A stretch of DNA of 36,534 bases from NCBI GenBank assembly GCA_017965765.1, contig JAGCPJ010000059.1, positions 1 through 36,534 of the forward strand, given 5' to 3'. Source of the stretch: Bacteroidales bacterium. GTDB taxonomy: Bacteria > Bacteroidota > Bacteroidia > Bacteroidales > F082. This document shows positions 15,468-23,890 of the stretch, in pieces. A program made the translations under genes and the position numbers. The notes below the pieces were generated by a model. The model saw only the letters and a list, made by a program, of their open reading frames with translations, did no database searches and had not been told where the DNA came from. Every line of letters begins with the position of its first letter. The stretch's first letter is position 1.

Positions 15468-17275
15468 GGAGCTTCATCCGTATTCTTTTGCTACTCGCAA
15501 CCCTGGCGCCTGCATGCTACCACGCCCAGAACAAGGAGGCGCAACAACTCGTTGACGAGCAGCTGGCCAGCAAACTCTTCCAAAAACAAGACTTTGAGCA
15601 GGCCAAAGAAATCTACCTGCAACTCTACAACAAAAAAGGCCAAACCCACCACTTCAACCAATACGTCGAATGCCTGCTACGGCTAGGCGACTACGATACT
15701 GCCGAGAAAACACTCAACAGCTTCCTCCGGAAAAACCCCAGCTATTGGAAGGCAAAAGTCGATCTGTTGTATGCATACCGCTGCGATGGCAAGAAGAAGA
15801 AAGCGGAACAGCAGTTCGACGACATCCTCAACAAACTTCCTGACAACCAAAATAGCGTCAACAACATCACCAACATGTTGCGCAGCCGGATGCTGAACGA
15901 CGAAGCCCTCGCCGTCCTCGACAAAGCCGCCACCACCAACGCCGATGGCTACCCCTACTATTTGGAGAAGGCTACCGTCTATCACTCCATGCTCAACTTC
16001 GAAGAAGCTTTCAAATACTACTTCCTTGAACTGGAAGCCCGCCCCGACCAATACGCCTCCATCAAAAACAAACTGCAATCCCTGCTGCTTTACGATGTCA
16101 ACAAAAGCGTCTCCGACCAGCTACGCATGGCCTTGCTGAAGAAGAACCAAGAACAGCCCGACAACACGGAAATCGCACGCCTGCTGGTATGGCTGTCGCT
16201 CCAAGAAGAAGACTACGACATCGCCCTCGCCCAATGCAAGAGCCTTGACCGCAAGTTCAACGACCAGGACGCACAGATCGACAATATCGCCCATATCTGC
16301 CTCGACAACGGTCAATATGACCTGGCCAAGGACGCCTTCGACTACCTCCTGAAGAAAGGGAAAATCAACCCCTTCTACGGTGACGCCCTCATCGGCTCCA
16401 TCAAGACGGAAAACCTGAGATGCAAGGCTGACAACGTGACCGATCGTCATGTCTTTGAACGGCTGAGCAAGAAGATCGACAACGCCTATCCCGATGTAGG
16501 GTCCAAGGAATACCCCGACTTGGTCGAGATCCATGCCGACCTCCTCGCCTACCATCTGGGACAACCCCAACAAGCCGTCAACCTTCTCCAAGAGGCCATC
16601 GAGACTACAGGCAACAAGATCCAGCAATGCCGGCTGAAACTCAAACTCGCCGATGTCTATCTCTATACCGATGAAGTATGGGAAGCCACCCTGCTCTACA
16701 GCCAAATCGACAAGGCCATGAAAGAAGAGCCCCTCGGACATGAAGCCAGGTTCAGGAACGCCCAACTTCGCTATTTCATCGGTGAGTTCGCTTGGGCACA
16801 AACCCAACTCAACGTGCTCAAGGCGGCCACCTCCAAACTCATCGCCAACGACGCCATGAGTCTCTCGCTCATCATCGGCGACAACCTTGAAGCCGATGCA
16901 TCGGGACAGGAACTCGCCCGACTGGCACAAGCCGACTACAAGATCTACCAACACAAGGAAGAACAAGCCCTGCCCATCCTCGACTCGGTATGCGCCAATG
17001 GCAACGACATCAGCAAACCCCACGCCCTGTACCGTATCGCCGAAATCAAAGAGAGAAACCACGACTACGTCCTTGCCGACACCCTCTACCTGCAAATCGT
17101 CGCGGAGTTTCCGGACAGCTACATGGCCGACGATGCCCTGATGCGCGCCGCCCTGCTGGAGCACCAACAACTCAAAAACAAGGAAGCCGCAAAACAGCAC
17201 TACGAACAATTGATTGATCAATATCCGACGAGTCTCTATATGGCTCAGGCAAAGAAAAATTATAGGAAACTATGA
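15464..17275 (+). CDS. Exported tetratricopeptide-repeat protein
   Basis: 603 residues with a signal peptide (MRSFIRILLLLATLAPACYHAQ); the Cys at 18 could alternatively be read as a weak lipobox. The rest is helical repeats of TPR type: KLFQKQDFEQAKEIYLQLYN near 37-57, LRLGDYDTAEKTLNSFLRKNP near 72-92, EEAFKYYFLELEARP, NGQYDLAKDAFDYLLKKG, and a C-terminal group YVLADTLYLQIVAEFPDSYMADDALMRAA and KEAAKQHYEQLIDQYP like YbgF/BamD-type repeats. Such proteins scaffold envelope complexes; no specific partner can be read. Its start overlaps the lipoprotein stop (ATGA), and its own stop overlaps the rsmA ATG (ATGA at 17272-17275). Confidence 0.9.
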   Translation: MRSFIRILLLLATLAPACYHAQNKEAQQLVDEQLASKLFQKQDFEQAKEIYLQLYNKKGQTHHFNQYVECLLRLGDYDTAEKTLNSFLRKNPSYWKAKVDLLYAYRCDGKKKKAEQQFDDILNKLPDNQNSVNNITNMLRSRMLNDEALAVLDKAATTNADGYPYYLEKATVYHSMLNFEEAFKYYFLELEARPDQYASIKNKLQSLLLYDVNKSVSDQLRMALLKKNQEQPDNTEIARLLVWLSLQEEDYDIALAQCKSLDRKFNDQDAQIDNIAHICLDNGQYDLAKDAFDYLLKKGKINPFYGDALIGSIKTENLRCKADNVTDRHVFERLSKKIDNAYPDVGSKEYPDLVEIHADLLAYHLGQPQQAVNLLQEAIETTGNKIQQCRLKLKLADVYLYTDEVWEATLLYSQIDKAMKEEPLGHEARFRNAQLRYFIGEFAWAQTQLNVLKAATSKLIANDAMSLSLIIGDNLEADASGQELARLAQADYKIYQHKEEQALPILDSVCANGNDISKPHALYRIAEIKERNHDYVLADTLYLQIVAEFPDSYMADDALMRAALLEHQQLKNKEAAKQHYEQLIDQYPTSLYMAQAKKNYRKL

Positions 17276-18138
17276 AATTGGACAATGGAATCAATTCCGA
17301 ATTAACTCGTTTCACTTCGTTGAGGGCTACGCCGTTCCGAATTCCGCATTCCGCATTAAACAAAAACTCCGTCAGGCCTAAAAAAGCGCTGGGACAACAT
17401 TTTCTGACGGACCAGAATATCGCTAGGAAGATTGTGGACCAGCTCTCCCCCGACCTGGAGACCGTCATCGAAGTGGGTGCCGGTACCGGTGTGCTGACCC
17501 AATACATGGTCAACGATATCCTTGACAAATTCTATGTCATCGAGATCGACACCGAGTCCATCGACTACCTGAAGAACCACTTCCTGATGCTGGGTGACCA
17601 TCTGATCCATGGGGACTTCCTGAAAGCCCGACTCTCCGATTTCGGCCAGCAGAACCTAGCCATCATCGGCAACTTCCCCTATAACATCAGCAGCCAGATC
17701 TTCTTCCAAGTGCTGAAATACAAGGAACAAGTCGTGGAGGTGGTCGGCATGGTGCAGAAGGAGATGGCCGAACGCATGGCCGCCAAAGAAGGCAGCAAGA
17801 CCTACGGCATCCTGAGCGTGCTGATGCAAGCCTGGTACGATATCGATTACCTCTTCACGGTTCACGAGAACGTCTTCAATCCCCCACCCAAGGTGAAATC
17901 TGCAGTCATCAAGATGCGGCGCAATGCCGTTACCGACTTGGGCTGCGATGAGAAACTGTTCGTGACCATTGTGAAGCAAGCCTTCAACCAGCGCCGCAAG
18001 ACCCTACGCAATTCACTTCGGCCGATGCTCAGCCCTGAAATCATCGAAAACGAGGTCTTCAACAAACGGCCCGAACAACTCTCCGTAAAGGAGTTTATTG
18101 CATTGACCAATCTGATTGCTTCCGCAACGCATGAGTGA
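17272..18138 (+). CDS. rsmA: 16S rRNA (adenine1518-N6/adenine1519-N6) dimethyltransferase
   Basis: The core is unmistakable: RPKKALGQHFLTDQNIA from residue 35, the SAM-binding EVGAGTGVLT (67-76), acidic VIEIDTE, catalytic motif IV IIGNFPYNIS (131-140), and the C-terminal rRNA-binding domain with FNQRRKTLRNSL. RsmA dimethylates two adjacent adenines in helix 45 of 16S rRNA. With the start at 17272 (ATGA overlap with the TPR gene) the protein is 288 residues and has about 33 extra N-terminal residues compared with the family. These are translated from a low-complexity intergenic repeat (about 17294-17357). No ATG, GTG or TTG lies between the repeat and the core. The last 44 nt overlap the convergent lolE-like gene. 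Confidence 0.95.
   Translation: MKLDNGINSELTRFTSLRATPFRIPHSALNKNSVRPKKALGQHFLTDQNIARKIVDQLSPDLETVIEVGAGTGVLTQYMVNDILDKFYVIEIDTESIDYLKNHFLMLGDHLIHGDFLKARLSDFGQQNLAIIGNFPYNISSQIFFQVLKYKEQVVEVVGMVQKEMAERMAAKEGSKTYGILSVLMQAWYDIDYLFTVHENVFNPPPKVKSAVIKMRRNAVTDLGCDEKLFVTIVKQAFNQRRKTLRNSLRPMLSPEIIENEVFNKRPEQLSVKEFIALTNLIASATHE
17294..17357. repeat. ATTCCG-rich low-complexity repeat inside the rsmA 5' end
   Basis: ATTCCGAATT at 17294-17303, TTCCGAATT at 17336-17344 and tandem ATTCCGC units at 17341-17354 lie within the first 29 codons of rsmA. The composition differs from the coding sequence on either side and resembles simple spacer repeats rather than a protein domain. Confidence 0.6.
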
Positions 18139-19327
18139 CGGTGAGGAAAGCCGAAGTGCAACCCACCACCAGGATGGTAGCGAAGATCAACACGACATCT
18201 TTGGCTTTCAACAGGACAGGATAGGCATCCACCACATAATTTCCACCGGTACCGAATTTCACAAATCCGAACCTTTGCTGTAGGAGGACCAACACGACAC
18301 CCAGCAGCAAGCCGATAACGCCGCCTGCCACGGCAATCAACAGTCCTTCATTCATGAAGACCCTGTGGATCAGTCGGTCGTCAGCGCCCATCGACTTCAA
18401 GATCCCCACGTCCTTCCGCTTATCGATCATCAGCATGGACAACGACCCGACCACATTGAAGGTCGCCAATATCAAGATAAAGGTAAGGATGACAAAGACC
18501 GCCCATTTCTCTGAGCGCATGATCCGGTATAGGGTAGCCTGCTGCTCCTGTTGGTCTTTCACTGAAATGCCCTCACCCACAATGGCTTTGACCTCTCTCT
18601 TTACTTTACGGATGTCGGCTCCAGGCGCAAGAAACAGCTCAAGATTGGTGGCTTTATCTTGATATTCAAGCAATTCCGAAAGCCAATCAAAAGGCACGAG
18701 CACCGTAGTCTCATCCATCTCCTGTTCCGTGGAAAAAGTACGTTGCACCGTCAACACATCGGAGTTGAAACCGTTTTCAAGGCTCATGGAAGAAGCGTTG
18801 CCCCGTTTGGGCACATAGATGCGCAACATCGCATAGCCGTTGTAAGGGTTGATGCCCAGATACCAAGCCACACCAGTGCCTGGGATCGCGAAACGGTAGG
18901 GTCCATCGGTGAGCGACAAAGCTTCCTGCTGCGGGGACACCTGCTTGAAACGTTCAATTCGTCCATAATCCTCACCCACGCCCTTCACCTGGCCGATATG
19001 TTGCTTGTCGTCCGCTCGGAAAAGTGCATCCTCTGTGAGGGTAGGAACCACAAACTGGACGCCTTGAACCGCTTTGGTTTTTTCCATCGGGAAGGTCTTC
19101 AGGTCGATGGTCTTGCCTTTCACGGCAGCAAGCTGCAAGTCGGGAGCGAGACGGTTGCTCATCGAAGAGACCACCTCTTCCAGGCCATTGAATGCCGAAA
19201 GCACCACGATCAAGGCAAAAGCAGCCACGCTGATGCTCACGATGGAGATCCAGGTGATGATGTTGATGAGGTTGTGGCTTTTTTTGGCCAGGAGGTACCG
19301 GTTTGCTATGAAGAAAGGCAGTCTCAC
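18095..19327 (-). CDS. LolC/LolE-type ABC transporter permease (FtsX family)
   Basis: 410 residues. One N-terminal membrane segment (about 21-48), a large periplasmic MacB-type domain (about 50-270), then three membrane segments (near 275-300, 325-350 and 375-400), the layout of LolC/LolE, which release lipoproteins from the inner membrane with LolD. The start is GTG at 19325-19327, inside a GTGA overlap with the rbfA stop; no better ATG exists and the first residues (MRLPFFIANRYLLAKKSHNLINIITWIS) match the family. The rbfA-permease order is common in Bacteroidota. The 3' end overlaps convergent rsmA by 44 nt. Other FtsX-fold exporters are possible, but lipoprotein release is likely in a lipoprotein-rich organism. 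Confidence 0.9.
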   Translation of the reverse strand: MRLPFFIANRYLLAKKSHNLINIITWISIVSISVAAFALIVVLSAFNGLEEVVSSMSNRLAPDLQLAAVKGKTIDLKTFPMEKTKAVQGVQFVVPTLTEDALFRADDKQHIGQVKGVGEDYGRIERFKQVSPQQEALSLTDGPYRFAIPGTGVAWYLGINPYNGYAMLRIYVPKRGNASSMSLENGFNSDVLTVQRTFSTEQEMDETTVLVPFDWLSELLEYQDKATNLELFLAPGADIRKVKREVKAIVGEGISVKDQQEQQATLYRIMRSEKWAVFVILTFILILATFNVVGSLSMLMIDKRKDVGILKSMGADDRLIHRVFMNEGLLIAVAGGVIGLLLGVVLVLLQQRFGFVKFGTGGNYVVDAYPVLLKAKDVVLIFATILVVGCTSAFLTVTHALRKQSDWSMQ

Positions 19328-19668
19328 TTTTCGGGATGCAGCAGATTGTCAATGTTCTCGATGTAGTCGAGCGAGTCGTCCTCAAAGAAACGCAGTTCCG
19401 GGACAACACGCATCTGGTGACGGATGCGGTTGCCCAGCATACCTCGGATGGCGCGTGTGTTCTGCCCCACTTCCTCCACCACTTTCTGCTTGTCCTCAAC
19501 GCCAAAGATGCTCAGATACACGTTGGCATACCCCAAGTCGGAAGTCACCTTCACATGGGTCACGGTGATCATCAATGAAGGCACTGCCGGCTTCAGCTCT
19601 TTTTGAAAAATCTCACCTAATTCTTTCAGAATCAGTTTATTAATCTTTTCCAGTCTTTTATTATCCAT
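19324..19668 (-). CDS. rbfA: 30S ribosome-binding factor A
   Basis: 114 residues, usual length. It contains RLEKINKLILKELGEIFQKEL, MITVTHVKVTSDLGYANVYLSIFG (the KH-like core) and RHQMRVVPELRFFEDDSLDYIENIDNLL, the family signature. RbfA assists late 30S maturation and cold adaptation. It overlaps the following permease gene (GTGA), so the two are coupled. The leader contains a 30-nt repeat also found at 22063-22092. Confidence 0.96.
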   Translation of the reverse strand: MDNKRLEKINKLILKELGEIFQKELKPAVPSLMITVTHVKVTSDLGYANVYLSIFGVEDKQKVVEEVGQNTRAIRGMLGNRIRHQMRVVPELRFFEDDSLDYIENIDNLLHPEK

Positions 19669-19681
19669 ATTTCGTATTCAA

Positions 19682-19711
19682 TTTTCCGTTTTCCGTTCTC
19701 CGTTTTCCGTT
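19682..19711. repeat. 30-nt CCGTTTT-type repeat, copy 1 (rbfA leader)
   Basis: Identical over 30 nt to 22063-22092. It is built of TTTTCCG/TTCTCCG units and sits between the rbfA start and its -7 box, so it would be transcribed as the rbfA 5' leader. Confidence 0.9.
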
Positions 19712-19712
19712 G

Positions 19713-19720
19713 CAAAGATA
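19713..19720 (-). promoter_or_regulatory. -7 promoter box for rbfA
   Basis: On the minus strand TATCTTTG (19720 down to 19713) matches TAnnTTTG, 45 nt upstream of the rbfA ATG. No TTG is seen at the usual -33 spacing, so the call rests on the -7 box. Confidence 0.5.
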
Positions 19721-19731
19721 GTGATAATCTT

Positions 19732-20184
19732 TCATTCCCGATGTTTCGAGTCCATGAGGATCGTCACCGGCCCGTCATTGATCAGTTCCACGTCCATCAT
19801 CGCGCCGAATTCTCCCGTCAAGACTTCCCTTCCGGAGACCTCATGAAGCCGGCGGACGAAGTGCTCATACAGCGGGATGGCCTGTTCGGGGCGGGCGGCT
19901 CGGATGAAACTCGGGCGGTTGCCCTTCTTGGTCAAGGCATGAAGTGTGAACTGGCTCACTACGAGAAAAGAACCTTCAATCTGGTTGATGTCCAGATTCA
20001 TGGCATCGTTCTCATCGGCAAAGATGCGCATTTTGGTGAGTTTGGTACAAAGCCATTCCACATCTTCCTCATTATCAGCTTCTTCTATACCAAGAAGAAG
20101 CAACATTCCCTTTCCAATGGAGGACTTCACCCGGCCATTGATGGTCACGGAAGCCCTTGAAACACGTTGTGCTACGACCCTCAT
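19732..20184 (-). CDS. dtd: D-aminoacyl-tRNA deacylase
   Basis: 150 residues, the normal size. Signature motifs are present: the N-terminal MRVVAQRVSRASVTI, the SQFTL motif at 77-81, KKGNRPSF (86-93), and the C-terminal NDGPVTI (136-142) containing the Gly-Pro pair that checks chirality in the dimer active site. The enzyme hydrolyses D-amino acids (and glycine) from mischarged tRNAs. It is monocistronic, divergent from the acyl-CoA synthetase gene. A weak -7 box (TATCTTCG, 20207 down to 20200) lies 16 nt upstream. Confidence 0.97.
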   Translation of the reverse strand: MRVVAQRVSRASVTINGRVKSSIGKGMLLLLGIEEADNEEDVEWLCTKLTKMRIFADENDAMNLDINQIEGSFLVVSQFTLHALTKKGNRPSFIRAARPEQAIPLYEHFVRRLHEVSGREVLTGEFGAMMDVELINDGPVTILMDSKHRE

Positions 20185-20195
20185 GATGAATTTTT

Positions 20196-20226
20196 TTTGC
20201 GAAGATAGGAAAAAGTAGTAATTTTG
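20196..20226 (+). promoter_or_regulatory. Promoter of the acyl-CoA synthetase gene
   Basis: TTTG at 20196-20199, a 19-nt spacer and TAATTTTG at 20219-20226 form a near-consensus Bacteroidota promoter. Transcription would start near 20232, inside or beside the hairpin that follows. Confidence 0.75.
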
Positions 20227-20229
20227 CGG

Positions 20230-20251
20230 CCTGTTTTTGCAGAAAAACAGG
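20230..20251 (+). promoter_or_regulatory. Perfect 9-bp hairpin in the acyl-CoA synthetase leader
   Basis: CCTGTTTTT (20230-20238) pairs exactly with AAAAACAGG (20243-20251) around a GCAG loop. It begins four nt after the -7 box and ends 17 nt before the ATG. It could stabilise the mRNA 5' end or serve as an operator; no T-run follows, so it is not a terminator. Confidence 0.55.
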
Positions 20252-20268
20252 ATTGAAAACGAGAGACA

Positions 20269-22047
20269 ATGGTTATTTACGACGGAGCTCCTGTAAGGAC
20301 TTTCGACATTCTTCCTAGGCTTGAAGGTCTTTACGGCAAAGGGAAACCTATTCTGGCCGCCAAGGAAAATGGTGACTGGCGTCGTTATACCATCGAGGAG
20401 GCACGACGCATCATCGATGGTACCAGTAGGGCTTTGCTTGCTTTCGGCATTCAGAAAGGCGACCGTGTCGCCATCGCCTCGCGCAACTGTCCGCAGTGGA
20501 ATTTCCTCGACTGGGCGATCCAGCAGATCGGAGGCGTCACGGTGCCGTTATACACCACCATCAGCGAGAACGACTACATCTATAACCTCAACCATTCCGA
20601 GGCGAAGTTGCTTTTCATCTACGGCCAGGAGATCCACCGAAAGGTGAGTCGCATTGCCGCTGAACTAGCCACGGTGAAAGAAGTTGTCTCCATCAAGGAA
20701 CTCGAAGGGGTCACTTCCCTCAAGGCCTTCATGCAACAAGGTGGAGCCATCCCCGTAGAACAACTCGAAGCCGCCAAGGCGCAAGTCGATCGTCATGACT
20801 TGGCGACCGTCATCTATACCTCAGGCACCACAGGCGTCCCCAAGGGGGTGATGCTGACCCACGACAACCTGACTTCCAACACCAAGTGCCTCGACACCCT
20901 TTTCTATGTGACCGAGAACACCCGGTATTTCAGCTATCTTCCCCTCTCCCACATCTTTGAGCGCCAAGTCACCATGGCCTACATGAACCTGGGTGCCGTG
21001 GTGTATTATGCCGAGAACATGGCCACCATCCTGAACGACATCCAGGAAGTGAAGCCCCATGTATTCACCACCATCCCGAGGCTTCTGGAGAAGGTGCATG
21101 CCAACATCCTGCTCAAGGGCAAAAAGGCGAAAGGCATCGAAAAAGCCATCTTCAACTGGGCCATCGAGTTGGGTTATGCCTTCAACGAAAAGCACGAAAA
21201 CACCTGGTGGTACAACTGTAGGCTTCGCATCGCCGACAGGCTGGTTTACCGCAAGGTACGCGAGACGCTGGGCAACAGCATCGAAGTCATCATCTTGGGT
21301 GGCGCCACCGTGCAACCCAAGATCTCGAAACTGCTGTCGGCCATGAAGATGCCTGTCATGGAAGGCTATGGGCTCACCGAGACTTCACCCGTGCTCGCCG
21401 TGAACAGCCCCGTGACCCGTAAGATCAAGATCGGCACCGTGGGACAGCCGTTGGACAATATCGAAGTGAAGATCTCGGAGCAAGGAGAGATCCTGGCCAA
21501 AGGACCTTCCATCATGCAAGGCTATTACAAGTCACCCGAAGCCACGGCGGAAGCCCTTGACTCGGAAGGCTATTTCCACACTGGCGACCGTGGCGAGATC
21601 GACGCCGAAGGCTTCTTGCGGCTGACAGGCAGGGTGAAGGAGATCTTCAAGACCTCCATGGGCAAATACATCAGCCCTTCGATGATCGAAAACAAGATGC
21701 TGGAATCACCTTTCATCAACTCCATCATCGTGGTAGGTGAAGGACAGAAGTTCGCTGCCGCACTCATCGTCCCGAATTTCGACCAGCTGACCCTTTGGTG
21801 CAGGGAAAACAACCTGAACTTCATCAACAACGAGCTGATGCTCAAGGACAAGGCGGTCATCACCATGATGCGCAAAGAGGTGGATCGCATCAACAAGAGC
21901 TTGGGGGATTACGAAAGAATCCAGAAATTCGAACTCCTTCCCTCCGACTTCACTGCCGAAAAAGGCGAAGTCACCAGCACGCTGAAGCTGAGACGTAACG
22001 CCATTCAGGAACACTACAAGGACCTGATTGAGGGAATGTTTGTTTAG
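20269..22047 (+). CDS. Long-chain fatty acid--CoA ligase (AMP-forming)
   Basis: 592 residues of the ANL adenylate-forming superfamily. The P-loop-like YTSGTTGVPKGVMLTH runs from residue 183. Further motifs: MEGYGLTETSP (A5 motif), the hinge region GYFHTGDRGEIDAEGFLRLTGRVKE, and the C-terminal GKYISPSMIENKM. It resembles FadD15-type bacterial and eukaryotic-like long-chain acyl-CoA synthetases, which activate fatty acids through an acyl-adenylate. No membrane segment; peripheral membrane association is expected. It is monocistronic with a near-consensus promoter and a leader hairpin. It ends 55 nt from convergent holA across a repeat-filled gap. Confidence 0.93.
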   Translation: MVIYDGAPVRTFDILPRLEGLYGKGKPILAAKENGDWRRYTIEEARRIIDGTSRALLAFGIQKGDRVAIASRNCPQWNFLDWAIQQIGGVTVPLYTTISENDYIYNLNHSEAKLLFIYGQEIHRKVSRIAAELATVKEVVSIKELEGVTSLKAFMQQGGAIPVEQLEAAKAQVDRHDLATVIYTSGTTGVPKGVMLTHDNLTSNTKCLDTLFYVTENTRYFSYLPLSHIFERQVTMAYMNLGAVVYYAENMATILNDIQEVKPHVFTTIPRLLEKVHANILLKGKKAKGIEKAIFNWAIELGYAFNEKHENTWWYNCRLRIADRLVYRKVRETLGNSIEVIILGGATVQPKISKLLSAMKMPVMEGYGLTETSPVLAVNSPVTRKIKIGTVGQPLDNIEVKISEQGEILAKGPSIMQGYYKSPEATAEALDSEGYFHTGDRGEIDAEGFLRLTGRVKEIFKTSMGKYISPSMIENKMLESPFINSIIVVGEGQKFAAALIVPNFDQLTLWCRENNLNFINNELMLKDKAVITMMRKEVDRINKSLGDYERIQKFELLPSDFTAEKGEVTSTLKLRRNAIQEHYKDLIEGMFV

Positions 22048-22062
22048 TGGAAAGTGGAAAAG

Positions 22063-22092
22063 TTTTCCGTTTTCCGTTCTCCGTTTTCCGTT
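22063..22092. repeat. 30-nt CCGTTTT-type repeat, copy 2 (between two convergent genes)
   Basis: Identical over 30 nt to 19682-19711. It occupies most of the 55-nt gap between the acyl-CoA synthetase stop and the convergent holA stop. The upstream GGAAAAG can pair with following TTTTCC units, giving a weak hairpin, but no good terminator. Confidence 0.9.
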
Positions 22093-22102
22093 TTCCGTTC
22101 CG

Positions 22103-23101
22103 TCAGTGGAGTAACTTGAAAATCATCTCCCGGTAGAGGTCCTTCGGGGAGGTGTCACCGATGTTGTAGCCTTTTGATTTCAGGTCGAACTCGCGCAGTA
22201 CGGCGATGCATTTGACGCAGTCCGCAATAGAGAAGTTGCGTGCGGCTTGCTGGTAGTCGCGAACGAAATAGGGAGCGACTCCTATGGCGGCGGCAAGGGC
22301 ATTCTGCGATGGGTCGGAGGCGTAATGCACTTTCAGCACTTTGGTGAAATAGCCATACAAGCTGATCGCGGCAACCAATAGAGGATTCTCCTTAGGGTTG
22401 TCGCCGAAGTAATTCACAATCTGATTCGCCTTGACCACGTCGCGGCGTCCGATGGCGTTCTGCAGCTCAAACATGTTGAAATCCTTGGAGATACCGATGT
22501 TACGCTCCACGTCGGCGTCGTCGATCTTCTTCGTCTTAGGCATGGCGATGATCAACTTGTCGAGTTCATTACGCACCTTGTGGAGGTCCGTGCCCAGAAA
22601 ATCGGTCAGCATCTGCGTCGCTTTCGGGGTGATGGAGTAACCATTCTGTGCCAGGTACGACTGGATCCAACCAGGGATGTCACGATCGTACAGCTTCTTA
22701 GACTCAAACACCACACCCATCTTCTCCACCTTTTTGGTGAAGGTACGGCGTTTGTCGAGCTTCTTGTACTTATAGTCGAACACCAGGATGGTAGTCGGTG
22801 GGATGACGTCGAGGTATTTCTCAAAGTCCTCGATGTTTTTGACATCTTGCGCCTCTTTGACGATGACCACCATGTAGCCGCCCATCATCGAGAAGCTCTT
22901 GGCGTGGGTGGCGATGGTATCGATGTCCACGTCACGGCCATAGACCACGATTTGGTTGAAGGCCTTCTCGGTCTCGTCAAGCACTTCTTCCTCAATCGTG
23001 TCGGAGATCACGTCGATGAAATAGGGCTCATCGCCCATCAAGAAATAGATCGGCGCATATTTTTTGTTATGGATGTCGGAAAGGATCTGCTCGAAAGTCA
23101 T
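22103..23101 (-). CDS. holA: DNA polymerase III subunit delta
   Basis: 332 residues. It matches HolA: N-terminal APIYFLMGDEPYFIDVISDTI, then DVKNIEDFEKYLDVIPPTTILVFDYKYKKLDKR, the helical lid with TDLHKVRNELDKLI, NMFELQNAIGRRDVVKANQIVNYF and the C-terminal collar domain. Delta opens the beta clamp in the clamp-loader complex. Its ATG shares one base with the amn stop (TGATG at 23099-23103), so translation is coupled to the AMP nucleosidase. Confidence 0.95.
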   Translation of the reverse strand: MTFEQILSDIHNKKYAPIYFLMGDEPYFIDVISDTIEEEVLDETEKAFNQIVVYGRDVDIDTIATHAKSFSMMGGYMVVIVKEAQDVKNIEDFEKYLDVIPPTTILVFDYKYKKLDKRRTFTKKVEKMGVVFESKKLYDRDIPGWIQSYLAQNGYSITPKATQMLTDFLGTDLHKVRNELDKLIIAMPKTKKIDDADVERNIGISKDFNMFELQNAIGRRDVVKANQIVNYFGDNPKENPLLVAAISLYGYFTKVLKVHYASDPSQNALAAAIGVAPYFVRDYQQAARNFSIADCVKCIAVLREFDLKSKGYNIGDTSPKDLYREMIFKLLH

Positions 23102-23871
23102 CAGTCGAATCTTAGATGTTTCACGGTGGTGCCGTTATTGATGAGTTGACGCAGCGAGTCCACACCGATACGGATATGGTCACCCACGAAGTTGGAGCTC
23201 ACTTTCTTGTCGCTTTCTTCGGTTTTGACACCTTCAGGAGTCATGGGTTCGTCGGATACCAGCAGCAAGGCTCCGGTGGGAATCTCATTGTAGAAGCCCA
23301 CGCTGAACAAGGTCGCGGTTTCCATATCCACGGCCAGGCAACGGATTTTACGGAGGTACGACTTGAATTCCTCGTCATGTTCCCAGACGCGGCGGTTGGT
23401 AGTATAGACGGTACCTGTCCAATAGTCACGCCCATAGTCGCGGATGGTGGTGGAGATGGCTTTCTCGAGGTTGAATGCAGGCAACGATGGAACCTCTGGG
23501 GGGAAATAGTCGTTCGAGGCACCTTCGCCACGGATGGCCGCGATGGGAAGGATGAAGTCGCCCACACGGTTTTTCCTGACCGCGCCGCATTTTCCCAGGA
23601 AGAGCACTGCCTTGGGATGGATGGCGCCCAGCAGGTCCATGATGGTGGCCGCATTGGCGCTGCCCATGCTGAAGTTGATGATGGTGATCTCACCGTCGGT
23701 GGCGCAGGGCATGGGTTTGTCCTTACCCACCACTTCGACGCCTTGCCATTCGGCAAAACGATCCACATAGTTCTGGAAGTTGGTCAGCAGAATGTATTCA
23801 CCGAATTGATCCAGCGGGAGTCCCGTATATCTAGGAAGCCAGTTTTCAACGATTTCTTTCTTCGTTTTCAT
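23101..23871 (-). CDS. amn: AMP nucleosidase
   Basis: 256 residues, the short Bacteroidota form. Nucleoside phosphorylase-fold motifs: INFSMGSANAATIMDLLGAI (65-84), FLGKCGAVR (91-99), VDMETATLFSVGF (181-193, the ribose-binding Glu) and LLLVSDEP (202-209) with the base-binding Asp207. It hydrolyses AMP to adenine and ribose 5-phosphate, balancing adenylate pools. A -7 box lies just upstream (23891-23898). It is co-transcribed with holA through a one-base overlap. Other purine nucleoside phosphorylase-family hydrolases are less likely given the close match to the AMN-like group. Confidence 0.92.
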   Translation of the reverse strand: MKTKKEIVENWLPRYTGLPLDQFGEYILLTNFQNYVDRFAEWQGVEVVGKDKPMPCATDGEITIINFSMGSANAATIMDLLGAIHPKAVLFLGKCGAVRKNRVGDFILPIAAIRGEGASNDYFPPEVPSLPAFNLEKAISTTIRDYGRDYWTGTVYTTNRRVWEHDEEFKSYLRKIRCLAVDMETATLFSVGFYNEIPTGALLLVSDEPMTPEGVKTEESDKKVSSNFVGDHIRIGVDSLRQLINNGTTVKHLRFD

Positions 23872-23890
23872 GATTTCATCGCTTTTTTTG

